Counted from the first letter of the stretch, positions 23,058 to 34,914 are shown. The stretch: 64,000 nucleotides of DNA from Actinomadura sp. NBRC 104425 (GCF_030269545.1 NZ_BSTN01000025.1:21694-85693); one strand, 5' to 3'. Notes: generated from the sequence alone by a model not told the origin. A program made the numbers and translations.

Positions 23058-23804
23058 ATGAGCGGTTGGAACCCCCCTTCTGCGCCCGGCGGTCCTCCGG
23101 GCGGCGGCGTCCCCTACGGCCACGGTCCGCAACCGCCGGGCTACCCGCCGGGGCCGTACGGCCCGGGCGGCGGCTACGTCCCCCCGCCGCCGCGCCGCTC
23201 CTCGTCCGCCCCGCTGATCATCGGCCTGCTCGCCGTGCTGGCCGCGGCGGTGGTCGCCGTGCTGGTGGTGGCCGTCGTGGTGGTCGGCGGCGGGCCCAGC
23301 TCCATCGACACCCCGGCGACGGCGGGCGGGCTGACCCGGGACTACTCCGCCGAACGCGAGCTGGGCACCCAGCTCAGCAGCCAGCAGTCGACGCTGCGCA
23401 ACCTGGGCGGCTCGGACATCGACGACGTCAAGACCGCCGTCTACAGCTCGGGCTCCGACCGCTACCTGTTCGTCGGGGGCACCGGCGACTTCGACCCCGA
23501 CCAGCTGTACAGCGAGTTCCGGCGCAGCATGGACAACACCAGCAGCAGCAGTCTGTCGGTCGTCACGATCCCGCTGGCCGACCCGGGCGGCGACGGCGAG
23601 GCGGCCTGCGCGTCCATCCGCGCCAGCGTCCTCGGCAGCAGCCTGTCGTACCAGACGGCCACCTGCGTGTGGATGACGGAGAAGACCTTCGGACTGATCG
23701 CCCCCGCCCCGCAGACGAGCGGCTCGCTGGGCAGCACCCGCACCTACACCTACAGCGTCGTCGCCGACCAGATGCGCCGCCTGCGCAAGGACGTCGAGAA
23801 CTGA
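23058..23804 (+). CDS. Membrane-anchored protein with proline-rich N-terminus, paralogue of 19014 gene
   Basis: 248 residues, function unknown. The first ~48 residues are Pro/Gly/Tyr-rich (GYPPGPYGPGGGYVPPPP), then RRSSSAP and one long transmembrane helix (LIIGLLAVLAAAVVAVLVVAV region, ~residues 52-76). The outer domain contains YLFVGGTGDF, two cysteines (AACASI, ATCVWM), EKTFGLIAP and the end VADQMRRLRKDVEN. The same order of motifs is found in the 19014 protein. GAGGAG sits just upstream of the ATG. A short 125-base gap separates it from the divergent valS start. Confidence 0.65.
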   Translation: MSGWNPPSAPGGPPGGGVPYGHGPQPPGYPPGPYGPGGGYVPPPPRRSSSAPLIIGLLAVLAAAVVAVLVVAVVVVGGGPSSIDTPATAGGLTRDYSAERELGTQLSSQQSTLRNLGGSDIDDVKTAVYSSGSDRYLFVGGTGDFDPDQLYSEFRRSMDNTSSSSLSVVTIPLADPGGDGEAACASIRASVLGSSLSYQTATCVWMTEKTFGLIAPAPQTSGSLGSTRTYTYSVVADQMRRLRKDVEN

Positions 23805-23871
23805 CCCCGGAATCCCGCCGAGGACGGGACACCGGTCACCTGACGCCGGGCCGTCCGACCGGAAAGGCTGG

Positions 23872-23894
23872 CCGCGGAGGTACTCCCTCCGCGG
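23872..23894 (+). terminator. Short hairpin after the 23058 gene
   Basis: Nine-base perfect arms (CCGCGGAGG at 23872 and CCTCCGCGG at 23886) with a five-base loop, 68 bases after the stop codon and 42 bases before the histidine kinase start. Could equally act in the leader of the kinase mRNA. Confidence 0.45.
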
Positions 23895-23936
23895 TCCGCG
23901 GGCGCCGCGACGACGGGCACGACGGCAGGAGGTGCG

Positions 23937-24731
23937 ATGGCGGCGGTAGTGGGGCGCGTCGCCGGTCTGGCCGCGGCGTTCGCCGCCGGCGCGGTCGTCG
24001 CGCACCTGGCGAGCATCCCCCGCCTGCACCGGCTCACCGACGACCTGCAGCACTCGCGGCAGCGGATCCTGGCCGCCCGCGAGGAGGAGCGGCGCCGCCT
24101 GCGGCACGACCTGCACGACGGGCTCGGCCCCACCCTCGCCAGTCTGGCCATGTCGCTGGACGCCGTCCGCCTCACCCTCCCCGGCGAGCCCGAACGGGTC
24201 GCGCCGCTGCTGTCGGAGCTGCGCGACCGGCTGGCCACCACCGTCGGGCAGATCCGCGACCTGGCGCACGGCCTGCGCCCGCCCGCCCTGGACGACCTGG
24301 GCCTGGCCGGGGCGATCGAGGCGATGGCGGCGGACTGCTGCGAGCGCGTCGACGTGCGCGTCGGCGGCCTGGGCGAGGACGCCGGGGAGCTGCCCGCGGC
24401 CGTGGAGGTCGCCGCGTACCGCATCGCGCGCGAGGCGCTGGCCAACGTCCGCGCCCACTCCCGGTCCGGCACGGTGCTGGTGCTGCTGAACCGGGACGCC
24501 GCCCTGCACCTCATGATCGCCGACTCGGGCGTGGGGCTCCCCGACCCCGCCCGCGGCGCCGCCGACGACCGCCGCCGCCCCCGCCGCCGCGGCGGCCTGG
24601 AGTCGATGCGCGAGTGGGCCGCCGAGGTCGGCGGCACCTGCCTGATCACCTCGCGGCCCGGCGCGGGCACCATCGTCTCGGCCCGGTTGCCCCTGACCGT
24701 CCCGGACTACCATCGGGCTTGCCCCGAGTGA
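23937..24731 (+). CDS. NarL-type sensor histidine kinase
   Basis: 264 residues with a HisKA_3 dimerisation domain and HATPase domain. A single N-terminal hydrophobic segment (VVGRVAGLAAAFAAGAVVAHL) leads straight into EEERRRLRHDLHDGLGP; the phospho-accepting His is about residue 60. DLAHGLRPPALDDLGL, the N-box REALANVRAHSRS and the G-box IADSGVGLPDP follow. No periplasmic sensor domain is visible, so it may sense through its membrane segment or a partner. GGAGG lies upstream of the ATG. Its response regulator begins 19 bases downstream, so they form an operon. Confidence 0.88.
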   Translation: MAAVVGRVAGLAAAFAAGAVVAHLASIPRLHRLTDDLQHSRQRILAAREEERRRLRHDLHDGLGPTLASLAMSLDAVRLTLPGEPERVAPLLSELRDRLATTVGQIRDLAHGLRPPALDDLGLAGAIEAMAADCCERVDVRVGGLGEDAGELPAAVEVAAYRIAREALANVRAHSRSGTVLVLLNRDAALHLMIADSGVGLPDPARGAADDRRRPRRRGGLESMREWAAEVGGTCLITSRPGAGTIVSARLPLTVPDYHRACPE

Positions 24732-24750
24732 AGGCGAGCGGAGCGCGACC

Positions 24751-25437
24751 ATGACCGAGCCGGAGCGGACCGGCGAGCCCATCCGGGTCCTGATCACCGA
24801 CGACCACCCCGTCTACCGGCAGGGCCTGCGCGGACTGCTGCAGGCCCTCGGCGTCGAGGTGGTCGGCGAGGCCGAGAGCGGCCCGAAGGCCGTCCGGCTC
24901 GCCGCGGAACTGCAGCCCGACGTCGTCGTGATGGACCTGCAGATGCCCGGCGGCAACGGCATCGAGGCCACCCGCACCATCACCCGCACCAGCCCCCGCA
25001 TCGGCGTGCTGGTGCTGACGATGTTCCGCGACGACGACTCGGTGTTCGCCGCCATGCGCGCCGGGGCCCGCGGCTACCTGCTCAAGGAGTCCGGCGCCGA
25101 GGAGATCGCCCGCGCCGTCCGCGCGGTCGCCGCCGGCGAGGCCATCTACGGCCCCGAGATCGCCCGCCGGGTGCTGGCCTACTTCACCGAGATGCCCGAC
25201 CCGCGCCAGGCCGCCTTCCCCCAGCTCACCGAACGCGAACGCGAGGTCCTCGAGCTGATCGCGCAGGGCCGCAGCAACGCCGAGATCGCCGCCACCCTCT
25301 TCCTCAGCCAGAAGACCGTCCGCAACCACGTCTCGAACATCTTTTTGAAGCTCCACGTCGCCGACCGCGCCCAGGCCATCGTCCTGGCCCGGGAAGCCGG
25401 CCTGGGCGACCCCACCCGTCCCCCCGGCCCCCGCTGA
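24751..25437 (+). CDS. NarL/FixJ family response regulator
   Basis: 228 residues. Receiver domain (VLITDDHPVYRQGLRGLL) with the phosphorylated Asp in VVVMDLQMPGGNG at residue 62 and the switch Lys in GYLLKESG. The C-terminal LuxR-type HTH is LTEREREVLELIAQGRSNAEIA with KTVRNHVSNIFLKL as recognition part. Paired with the kinase immediately upstream; target promoters unknown. Confidence 0.93.
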   Translation: MTEPERTGEPIRVLITDDHPVYRQGLRGLLQALGVEVVGEAESGPKAVRLAAELQPDVVVMDLQMPGGNGIEATRTITRTSPRIGVLVLTMFRDDDSVFAAMRAGARGYLLKESGAEEIARAVRAVAAGEAIYGPEIARRVLAYFTEMPDPRQAAFPQLTEREREVLELIAQGRSNAEIAATLFLSQKTVRNHVSNIFLKLHVADRAQAIVLAREAGLGDPTRPPGPR

Positions 25438-25818
25438 CCGGGTACACCACAAACCGCCCAACACCGCGCGAACACAACGCACCCCACAACCAGCGGCGAC
25501 CGGAGCCCTCCGCAAGCCACCAGCGGAAACGAACGCTGCCCGGCAAGCAAGAACCGCGCCACAGGCATCCCACGGCCCAACGCAACCGAAGGCCTCCGAG
25601 GCCCCGAAAGACGTCGAAGGCGAAGCCTGGGGAAGGTGAGCACTGCCCAGTGAACGCAAGGACCAGCCCCGTGAGTGCGGCTCACCGAGCGGGGGGCGAC
25701 GTGGTGGGCGTTCTGCGCGGGACGCAGCCAGGTCCGGGGGCGCGCTGGGAGACGCCGAGGGCGGGGCGTGGCGGAGGTGAGCGGGGGTCACCGAGCGGGG
25801 GACCCGCCCCGTCCCTTC
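25438..25818. other. Gene-free spacer between response regulator and clpX
   Basis: 381 bases with no supported gene. It contains a repeated motif: GCTCACCGAGCGGGGGGCGAC (split) around 25679 and GGTCACCGAGCGGGGGACC around 25786, each preceded by GTGAG. The first half is unusually A/C-rich on the plus strand. Both flanking genes point into this spacer, so it should hold terminators, but no clean hairpin with a T-tract is seen. Confidence 0.5.
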
Positions 25819-27093
25819 TCAGGCGGACTTTTCGCGGGGTTCGCGTTTGGTGCGTTCGCGCGGGACGAGGGTGGGGTTGACGTGCTCCAGCACGGCCTCG
25901 CGCGTGATGACGACGCGGGCGACGTCCTGGCGGCTGGGGACCTCGTACATCACCGACAGGAGGACCTCCTCCATGATGGCGCGCAGGCCGCGGGCGCCGG
26001 TGCCGCGCAGGATGGCCTGGTCGGCGATGGCCTCCAGCGCGTCGGAGGTGAACTCCAGGTCCACACCGTCCAGCTCGAACAGCCGGTGGTACTGCTTGAC
26101 CAGCGCGTTCTTCGGCTCGGTGAGGATGTTGATCAGCGCCTCCCGGTCCAGGTTGTGCACGCTGGTGATGATCGGGAGGCGGCCGACGAACTCGGGGATC
26201 ATGCCGAACTTCAGCAGATCCTCGGGCATCACGTCGGCCAGCACGTTGCTGGATTCGGCGAAGTCGTCCTTGGAGCGGATGACCGCGCCGAAGCCCATGC
26301 CCTGCTTGCCCACCCGGGACTCGACGATCTTCTCCAGCCCGGCGAAGGCGCCGCCGCAGATGAACAGCACGTTGGTGGTGTCGATCTGGATGAACTCCTG
26401 GTGCGGGTGCTTGCGGCCGCCCTGCGGCGGGACGCTCGCGGTGGTCCCCTCCAGGATCTTCAGCAGCGCCTGCTGGACGCCCTCGCCGGACACGTCGCGG
26501 GTGATCGACGGGTTCTCGCTCTTGCGGGCGATCTTGTCGACCTCGTCGATGTAGATGATCCCGGTCTCGGCCTTCTTGACGTCGTAGTCGGCCGCCTGGA
26601 TCAGCTTGAGCAGGATGTTCTCGACGTCCTCGCCGACGTAACCGGCCTCCGTCAGCGCCGTCGCGTCGGCGATCGCGAACGGCACGTTCAGGAGCTTGGC
26701 GAGCGTCTGCGCGAGCAGCGTCTTGCCCGACCCGGTCGGCCCCAGCAGCAGGATGTTCGACTTGGCCAGCTCGACCGCGTCGTCCCGCCCGCTGTCGCCG
26801 GACTGGATGCGCTTGTAGTGGTTGTAGACGGCCACCGACAGCGCCTTCTTGGCCGCCTCCTGCCCGATGACGTAGGAGTCCAAGAATTCGTAGATCTCCC
26901 GCGGCTTGGGCAGGCTGTCCCACTTGAGGTCGGAGGTCTCGGCGAGCTCCTCCTCGATGATCTCGTTGCAGAGATCGATGCACTCGTCGCAGATGTACAC
27001 GCCCGGACCCGCGATGAGCTTCTTGACCTGCTTTTGGCTCTTTCCGCAGAACGAGCACTTGAGCAGGTCACCACCGTCGCCGATGCGTGCCAC
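25819..27093 (-). CDS. clpX: ATP-dependent Clp protease ATP-binding subunit ClpX
   Basis: AAA+ unfoldase that feeds substrates to ClpP. 424 residues from a GTG at 27093 with AAGGAG eight bases upstream. N-terminal zinc-binding domain CSFCGKSQKQV...CDECIDLC (residues 13-43), Walker A LLLGPTGSGKT (~118), Walker B IIYIDEVDKI (~180), pore loop GYVGEDVE, IGF-like substrate region, and sensor-2 GTGARGLRAIMEEV. Downstream of clpP1-clpP2 in the same direction with a 176-base gap. Confidence 0.97.
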   Translation of the reverse strand: MARIGDGGDLLKCSFCGKSQKQVKKLIAGPGVYICDECIDLCNEIIEEELAETSDLKWDSLPKPREIYEFLDSYVIGQEAAKKALSVAVYNHYKRIQSGDSGRDDAVELAKSNILLLGPTGSGKTLLAQTLAKLLNVPFAIADATALTEAGYVGEDVENILLKLIQAADYDVKKAETGIIYIDEVDKIARKSENPSITRDVSGEGVQQALLKILEGTTASVPPQGGRKHPHQEFIQIDTTNVLFICGGAFAGLEKIVESRVGKQGMGFGAVIRSKDDFAESSNVLADVMPEDLLKFGMIPEFVGRLPIITSVHNLDREALINILTEPKNALVKQYHRLFELDGVDLEFTSDALEAIADQAILRGTGARGLRAIMEEVLLSVMYEVPSRQDVARVVITREAVLEHVNPTLVPRERTKREPREKSA

Positions 27094-27269
27094 CCAACTG
27101 TCTCCTTTTCGTGGGGCCGCCCGCCCATGGAGGATGCGGCGCAGCTCGGTTGCGTGTCCCGAAGGCTCTCGACGTTGGATTCGACGTTACCGTCTCCAAC
27201 GGACTTGGTAAGCCCCTCGCCCGGAAGAATGACGACCGGGCTGGGGGTCTCCCAGGTCCGGGTGCCGTC

Positions 27270-27953
27270 TCAGGACGACACTACCTCGGCCTTGCGCTTC
27301 CTGCTGACGAAGACGTCGTCGATCAGACCGTACTCCTTGGCCTCCTCGGCGGTAAGGATCTTGTCCCGCTCGATGTCCCGCCGGACCTCTTCGACGCTCT
27401 TGCCGCTGTGCCGGGCCAGGATCTCCTCCAGCTGCTCGCGGATCCGCATGATCTCGCGGGCCTGGATCTCGATGTCGCTGGCCTGGCCGTAGGTGCCCTC
27501 GGTGGCCGGCTGGTGGATGAAGATCCGGGAGTTGGGCAGCGCGGCGCGCTTGCCCGGGCTGCCGGCCGCCAGCAGCACCGCCGCGGCGGAGGCCGCCTGG
27601 CCGATGCAGACCGTCTGGATGTCCGGCTTGACGAACTGCATCGTGTCGTAGATCGCCGTCATGGCCGTGAACGAGCCGCCGGGCGAGTTGATGTAGATGC
27701 TGATGTCGCGGTCCGGGTCGATCGACTCCAGGGTGATCAGCTGGGCCATGACGTCGTTGGCCGACGCGTCGTCGATCTGCACCCCGAGAAAGATGATCCG
27801 CTCCTCGAAGAGCTTGTTGTACGGGTTCATCTCCTTGACCCCGTACGTGGTGCGCTCGACGAAGGAGGGGATGATGTAGCGGTTGTCCACGGGCATCGGC
27901 GCACGGCCCGCCTGGATCGGGTCGTACGCGCCGGGCCGGATGAGCTCACTCAC
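27270..27953 (-). CDS. clpP2: ATP-dependent Clp protease proteolytic subunit (ClpP2 type)
   Basis: Serine protease subunit. 227 residues from a GTG at 27953 with GGAGG seven bases upstream. Catalytic triad: Ser in GQAASAAAVLL (~121), His in IFIHQPATEG, Asp in ERDKILTAEEA. The N-terminal extension PVDNRYIIPSFVERTTYG is typical of actinobacterial ClpP2. It starts 29 bases after clpP1; in mycobacteria and streptomycetes the two subunits assemble into a mixed tetradecamer. Confidence 0.95.
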   Translation of the reverse strand: MSELIRPGAYDPIQAGRAPMPVDNRYIIPSFVERTTYGVKEMNPYNKLFEERIIFLGVQIDDASANDVMAQLITLESIDPDRDISIYINSPGGSFTAMTAIYDTMQFVKPDIQTVCIGQAASAAAVLLAAGSPGKRAALPNSRIFIHQPATEGTYGQASDIEIQAREIMRIREQLEEILARHSGKSVEEVRRDIERDKILTAEEAKEYGLIDDVFVSRKRKAEVVSS

Positions 27954-27982
27954 GAAAGTGCCTCCGCTTTTCGTGCGGGTGG

Positions 27983-28618
27983 TCAGGAGACGGGGCCCTC
28001 GGAGGGCACCTGGGTGGCGCTGAGCACCACGTGGTCGACGAAGCCGTAGTCGCGGGCCTCCTCGGCGGTGAACCAGCGGTCGCGGTCGGAGTCCTTCTCG
28101 ATCTGCTCGACCGTCTGGCCGGTGTGCGAGGCGATCCGCTCGGCCAGCGTCTTCTTGACGTAGAGCATCTGCTCGGCCTGGATCTTGATGTCCGAGGCGG
28201 TACCGCCGATGCCGCCGGACGGCTGGTGCATCATGATGCGCGCGTGCGGCAGGGCGTAGCGCTTGCCGCGGGTGCCCGCGCACAGCAGGAACTGCCCCAT
28301 CGACGCGGCCAGGCCCATGGCGACGGTGACGATGTCGTTCGGCACGTACTGCATGACGTCGTAGATCGCCATGCCCGCGGTGACCGAACCGCCGGGCGAG
28401 TTGATGTACAGGGTGATGTCGCGGCGCCCGTCCTCGGCCGACAGCAGCAGCAGCTCGGCGCAGATGCGGTTGGCGATGTCGTCGTCGACCTGCTGGCCGA
28501 GGACCACGATGCGCTCCCGCAGCAGGCGCTGGAACAGCTGCTCGCTGAGCGGCAGCAGGGGCGCTTCGGCGACCCTCGACTGGATCGGCGACTGGTCGTT
28601 CGTCGGAGGCATGCTCAC
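27983..28618 (-). CDS. clpP1: ATP-dependent Clp protease proteolytic subunit (ClpP1 type)
   Basis: 211 residues. GTG at 28618 is chosen because GGAGG sits nine bases upstream; the ATG two codons later would be 15 bases away. Catalytic Ser in GLAASMGQFLL (~105), His in IMMHQPSGG, Asp in SDRDRWFTAEEA. Adjacent clpP2 suggests a two-subunit ClpP1P2 protease. The C-terminal VLSATQVPSEGPVS tail is divergent. Confidence 0.95.
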   Translation of the reverse strand: MSMPPTNDQSPIQSRVAEAPLLPLSEQLFQRLLRERIVVLGQQVDDDIANRICAELLLLSAEDGRRDITLYINSPGGSVTAGMAIYDVMQYVPNDIVTVAMGLAASMGQFLLCAGTRGKRYALPHARIMMHQPSGGIGGTASDIKIQAEQMLYVKKTLAERIASHTGQTVEQIEKDSDRDRWFTAEEARDYGFVDHVVLSATQVPSEGPVS

Positions 28619-29436
28619 CGGTGGGTTCCTCCGGTCCTTTTATCGGTTCGGATGATTGGACATTAACGCGCGGCGGCGACCGATCACGCCGGGAGGGCTG
28701 CCTTTTCGCTGGGGGCGTACCCCCGGCGCCCGGACGCACAGGCATGTTTCATCCCCACCTCATTGCGGGCACGCTCTGTAGCTCTGCCGGTGCCAGGTAC
28801 CCCATGCATGTCGCGGGGCGCGCGGCCCTCTCTTCCCGGTTCCCCCGTTGCGCTCTGACAAGCCACAACGCATCCGCCGCGTGGCCGCAACCCCCGGTCA
28901 GCCCGCCCGAGCGGCGGGACGCACGTGTACGCGCTGCGGCCGCGGCGCCGCGTCCGTTGCCCTGGCCGTGCCGGCCGCCACCGTCGTCGTCGGCGCGTAC
29001 CTCACCCCGCTCAGGGCCGAAGGCCGGTCGCCATTGCCGTCGTCCAAAGCACCGTCCCGGCCCGATCGGTGCGCACGCGGGGCGCTGCAGGGCATACGTG
29101 AGGGCCTGAAAGGGGCGGTGGCCGGCGGGTGTCGGGTGATCCCGGGGGCCGGGGCGGGCAGCATCAGCGGTACGTCTAAATCGGCGCATGCGAAGTCCAG
29201 CTGAGCGTCCGCACGCCCTCGGCCAGCCCCTTCGGCCGGGGTACGCCTCGCCGACGCGTCCTCCGCGGGCGGCGCGCCCGCAAGGCTCTCGAAGGCGCAG
29301 CGCGGTTGGCTGGCGCTGTCTGGGCAGGCCGGGGCTGGGACGCCCGTGTGGCGCGTCGGCGGGCGTTGGTGCGGGTGGTCGCGTGGTGCGCGTGAGGCGA
29401 CGCCGCGACCGCTGTGGGCGGTCGGCGGCGCGCAGC
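28619..29436. other. Long gene-free spacer between clpP1 and tig
   Basis: About 820 bases. Short overlapping open frames exist on both strands but none has family-like sequence or a convincing ribosome site. clpP1 must be promoted from here (divergent arrangement is absent: tig reads towards it). In Streptomyces the clpP1 promoter is controlled by ClgR; I could not find a confident ClgR box. I see no tRNA. Confidence 0.5.
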
Positions 29437-29437
29437 C

Positions 29438-29473
29438 GAGTCCGCCTGCCCGGTGGGCCGGGCAGGCGGACTC
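29438..29473 (-). terminator. Hairpin terminator of tig
   Basis: Perfect 14-base arms, GAGTCCGCCTGCCC at 29438 and its complement ending at 29473, with loop GGTGGGCC; extended by one more C-G pair at the base. It lies 12 bases past the trigger factor stop codon. No T-tract. Confidence 0.8.
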
Positions 29474-29485
29474 GTCACATCTCCG

Positions 29486-30952
29486 TCAGGAGTCCTTCTT
29501 GTCGGACTCGGCTGGCTCGTCGGACTCGGCTGGCTCGTCGGACTCGGCGGGCTTGTCGGTCTCGGCGGAGGGCTCCTCGGCCGCGGAGTCCTCCTGCGCG
29601 TCCTCGGACTCGGCCTGGACGGTCTCGCCGCTCAGTTCGCGCTGGATCGCCGCGACGTCGAGCTGGTTGCCGGACTCGTCCTTGAGCGAGACGTGCTCGA
29701 CGACCAGGTTGAGGGCCTTGTTGCGCAGCACCTCGGCGACGATCGCGGGCAGCTGGTTGTTCTCGGTGAGGTACTGGGCGAGCTGCTGCGGCGGCACGCC
29801 CATCTGCATGGCCTGCGTGACGACGTACTCGCTGAGCTCCTCGTTCTCGACGCCCAGCTCCTCCTGCACGGCGAGCTGGTCGAGCACGAAGCCGCCCTTG
29901 ACCGCCTGGCGGGCCGCCTCGGCGATCTCGGCGTCGAAGTCCTCCTCGGACTTCTCCTCGCTCTCCAGGTAGTCGGCCTTGGTCATGCCCGCCATCTGCA
30001 GCTGCTGCTCCAGCTGCTGGTTGCGGCGGTTGATCTCCTCCTCGACCACCTTCTCGGGCAGCGGGATGTCGATCTTCTCGAGCAGGGCCTCCAGGGCGCG
30101 GTCGCGGGCCTGGGACAGCTGCTGGGCGCGCAGCTGCCGCTCCAGCCGGGTGCGCACGTCGGCGCGCAGCTCCTCCAGCGTGTCGAACTCGCTGGCGAGC
30201 TGGGCGAACTCGTCGTCGAGGTCGGGCAGGTTCTTGACCTTGACGCTCTGCACGGTGGCCGTGATCTCGGCCTCCTCGCCGGCGCGCTCGCCGCCCTTGA
30301 GCGGGGCGGTGAAGGTGGCGCTCTCGCCCGCCTTCAGGCCGGTGAGGGCGTCGTCCAGGCCCTCCACCGACGAGCCGCTGCCGATCTCGTAGGACAGGCC
30401 GGTGGTGGAGGCGTCCTCGACGGGCTCGCCGTCGATCTCGGCGACGAGGTCGACGACGGCGAAGTCGCCCGCCTCGGCGGCGCGGTCGACGGTGGTCAGC
30501 GAGGCGAACCGCTCGCGCAGGTTGCCGATGGTCTCCTCGACGCGCTCGTCGGTGACGACCGCGTCGTCGACCACGACCTCCAGGCCGTCGTAGTCCGGCA
30601 CCTCGAACTTGGGCCGGATGTCGACCTCGGCGGTGAAGGCGAACTGCTTGCCGTCGTCGAGCTCGGTCACCTCGACGTCGGGCTGGCCGAGAACGAAGAT
30701 CTCCGACTCCTCGACGGCGCGGCCGTACAGCTGCGGAAGCGCGTCGTTGACCGCCTCCTGCAGGACCGCGCCCCGGCCGACGTACTTGTCGATCAGCGGG
30801 GCGGGGACCTTGCCGGGCCGGAAGCCCTTGATCCGCACCTGGCGCGAGATCTCCTTGTACGCCTTGTCGAGGTTCGGCTTGAGCTCGTCGAACGGAACCT
30901 CGACGGTGAGCTTGACCCGGGTCGGGGTCAGCTCCTCGACATCGGTCTTCAC
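29486..30952 (-). CDS. tig: Trigger factor, ribosome-associated chaperone
   Basis: 488 residues from a GTG at 30952. Ribosome-binding signature GFRPGKVP near residue 44, an FKBP-type PPIase domain around residues 150-240 (GDFAVVDLVAEIDGEPVE), and the long helical C-terminal chaperone arms (EEINRRNQQLEQQLQMAG). The last ~50 residues are acidic and repetitive (ESDEPAESDEPAESDKKDS), a tail common in actinobacterial trigger factors. Upstream of clpP1P2 in the usual tig-clpP order, but with an unusually long 860-base spacer. Confidence 0.95.
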   Translation of the reverse strand: MKTDVEELTPTRVKLTVEVPFDELKPNLDKAYKEISRQVRIKGFRPGKVPAPLIDKYVGRGAVLQEAVNDALPQLYGRAVEESEIFVLGQPDVEVTELDDGKQFAFTAEVDIRPKFEVPDYDGLEVVVDDAVVTDERVEETIGNLRERFASLTTVDRAAEAGDFAVVDLVAEIDGEPVEDASTTGLSYEIGSGSSVEGLDDALTGLKAGESATFTAPLKGGERAGEEAEITATVQSVKVKNLPDLDDEFAQLASEFDTLEELRADVRTRLERQLRAQQLSQARDRALEALLEKIDIPLPEKVVEEEINRRNQQLEQQLQMAGMTKADYLESEEKSEEDFDAEIAEAARQAVKGGFVLDQLAVQEELGVENEELSEYVVTQAMQMGVPPQQLAQYLTENNQLPAIVAEVLRNKALNLVVEHVSLKDESGNQLDVAAIQRELSGETVQAESEDAQEDSAAEEPSAETDKPAESDEPAESDEPAESDKKDS

Positions 30953-31229
30953 TGGGGTTGGTCTCCTTGATCGGGCGCTGTCTCGGCCGCGGCGTTCGAC
31001 GCGTACTCAGCCAGCCGGTATCTCAGGCAGGCGCGGGCACGCCGAAGAGGACTCCGCGCCTTCGCGCCGCCAAGTCTATGGGGTCGCGGCGGCGTCTGCC
31101 GACATCGGACGGCCACTTTCGGCGGCCGGACGCCCCGAGCGCGTACGCCGAGGTCATCGACTTGTCGCATACCGGATGGCATACCCGCGGCAGGGCCGGA
31201 CCGGTCGACGATCACCTGGGGGGTGTGAC

Positions 31230-32354
31230 ATGGCGCACCCCGAACATCCATACTCGTGCGGGATGAACGGGATAACCGCGGCCTTTGGAGCGACTGCGCT
31301 CTATTATGTCAGCTTCGCCGTGTTCCGGCTGGCCGCTGCCCGGGTTGAGCCCCTGCGCGGCAACCGCATTCCGCGCATGGCGTGGGTGGTGCTGACCGAC
31401 TGGGTCTTCCTGGCCGGGCTGGTGCCGGCGCTGGGCGGGCTGGTGCTGCAGATCATCGCCATGGGCGAGCTGGCGCTGGGCGTGGCCATCCCGATCTTCA
31501 TGTCCGGGCTGCTTCCGCTGCTGGCCATCGCGCTGGTGTTCTTCGGCGAGCGGCTGACCGCGCGCGAGTGGCTGAGCCTGCTGCTGGTCGGCGGCGCGGT
31601 CGCGCTGCTGGTGCTGTCGATGCGCGAGGCCCCGCCGATCGGCGAGGCGGACGTGCCGCCGTGGCGGCTGGCGGCGGTCGTCGTCCCGCCGCTGCTGGTG
31701 CCGGTGGTCATCCTGGTGCTGGAGGACGTGCGGCCGGACGGGCGGCACGCGCGCCCGGTGACCGGCATCGCCTACGGGCTGGCGTCCGGGTTCCCGGTGG
31801 GCACCGCCGAGCTGGCGATCAAGGGGTGGAGCGACGCGGGCGGCGCCGACCCGCAGGTGCTGGCGACCCCGTACCCGTATGTGACGGTGGTGGCGGCGGC
31901 GATCGGCTTCGGGATCATGGTCGCGGCGTTCCAGCGGTGCCGGGTGTCGATCGTGGCGACGGTGATGACCGTGGCCGCCAAGACCTACCTGCTGCTCATG
32001 GGCACGCTGCTGTACGGGGAGCCGTGGCCGCGGGACACGGGTCACTCGGCGATGCGGCTGGCGGCGCTGGCGCTGGCGGCGATCGCGGTGGCGCAGTTCC
32101 CCCGGCACCATCCCGCCGCAGAGCCCGCCGCAGCGCACGAGGAGCCGCAGCCGCCCGCGCGCGATCCGTTCGGCCAGATCCCGCCGTCGCGCGATCCGCT
32201 GTCGCGTGACCCGTTCGGCCAGGCCCACCTCGCCGCGCCGTACCTGGAGCAGCCGCCCAAGGAGGCGCCGCCCGCGCGCGGCCCCTCCGCGGACGAGCCC
32301 CCGGGGCAGGCCCCCGACCGGCCGAGCCCCTCGGAAGAAGAGCACTCGGGCTAG
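31230..32354 (+). CDS. DMT/EamA-like membrane transporter
   Basis: 374 residues with about nine hydrophobic segments (ITAAFGATALYYVSFAVFRL, LTDWVFLAGLVPALGGLVLQIIAMG region, IPIFMSGLLPLLAIALVFFGERLTAREW, WLSLLLVGGAVALLVLSM and others). The FFGERLTAREWLS and LLYGEPWP motifs resemble the end of each EamA half (FxGERxS/TxxQ), so it is probably a drug/metabolite-type permease. ATG at 31230 is chosen because TGGGGGGTG lies eight bases upstream; an ATG 11 codons later is the alternative. The ~80-residue C-terminal tail is Pro/Arg/Asp-rich with SRDPFGQ repeats. Divergent from tig. Confidence 0.65.
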   Translation: MAHPEHPYSCGMNGITAAFGATALYYVSFAVFRLAAARVEPLRGNRIPRMAWVVLTDWVFLAGLVPALGGLVLQIIAMGELALGVAIPIFMSGLLPLLAIALVFFGERLTAREWLSLLLVGGAVALLVLSMREAPPIGEADVPPWRLAAVVVPPLLVPVVILVLEDVRPDGRHARPVTGIAYGLASGFPVGTAELAIKGWSDAGGADPQVLATPYPYVTVVAAAIGFGIMVAAFQRCRVSIVATVMTVAAKTYLLLMGTLLYGEPWPRDTGHSAMRLAALALAAIAVAQFPRHHPAAEPAAAHEEPQPPARDPFGQIPPSRDPLSRDPFGQAHLAAPYLEQPPKEAPPARGPSADEPPGQAPDRPSPSEEEHSG

Positions 32355-32356
32355 GG

Positions 32357-32396
32357 AACGCCCCGGCACCGCGCGCGGCACCGGGGCGTTCTTTTT
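32357..32396 (+). terminator. Intrinsic terminator of the DMT transporter gene
   Basis: Ten-base perfect stem AACGCCCCGG (32357) and CCGGGGCGTT (32381), with an inner CCGCGCGCGG hairpin, followed by CTTTTT. It is the clearest rho-independent terminator in the window and lies in the 49-base gap between converging genes, so it may serve both. Confidence 0.9.
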
Positions 32397-32403
32397 ACGG
32401 CGG

Positions 32404-34851
<2,448 letters not shown>

Positions 34852-34914
34852 GTTCTTGGATTCGCTTTCTCCGCTGGGTTCGCCTGTGCATTGTCCTGGG
34901 AATCGGGCCGCTTG

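Noticed and set aside
28848..29204. 118-codon open frame between clpP1 and tig
   Set aside because: No ribosome site, no recognisable sequence; equally long frames on the opposite strand show it is GC-composition driven.
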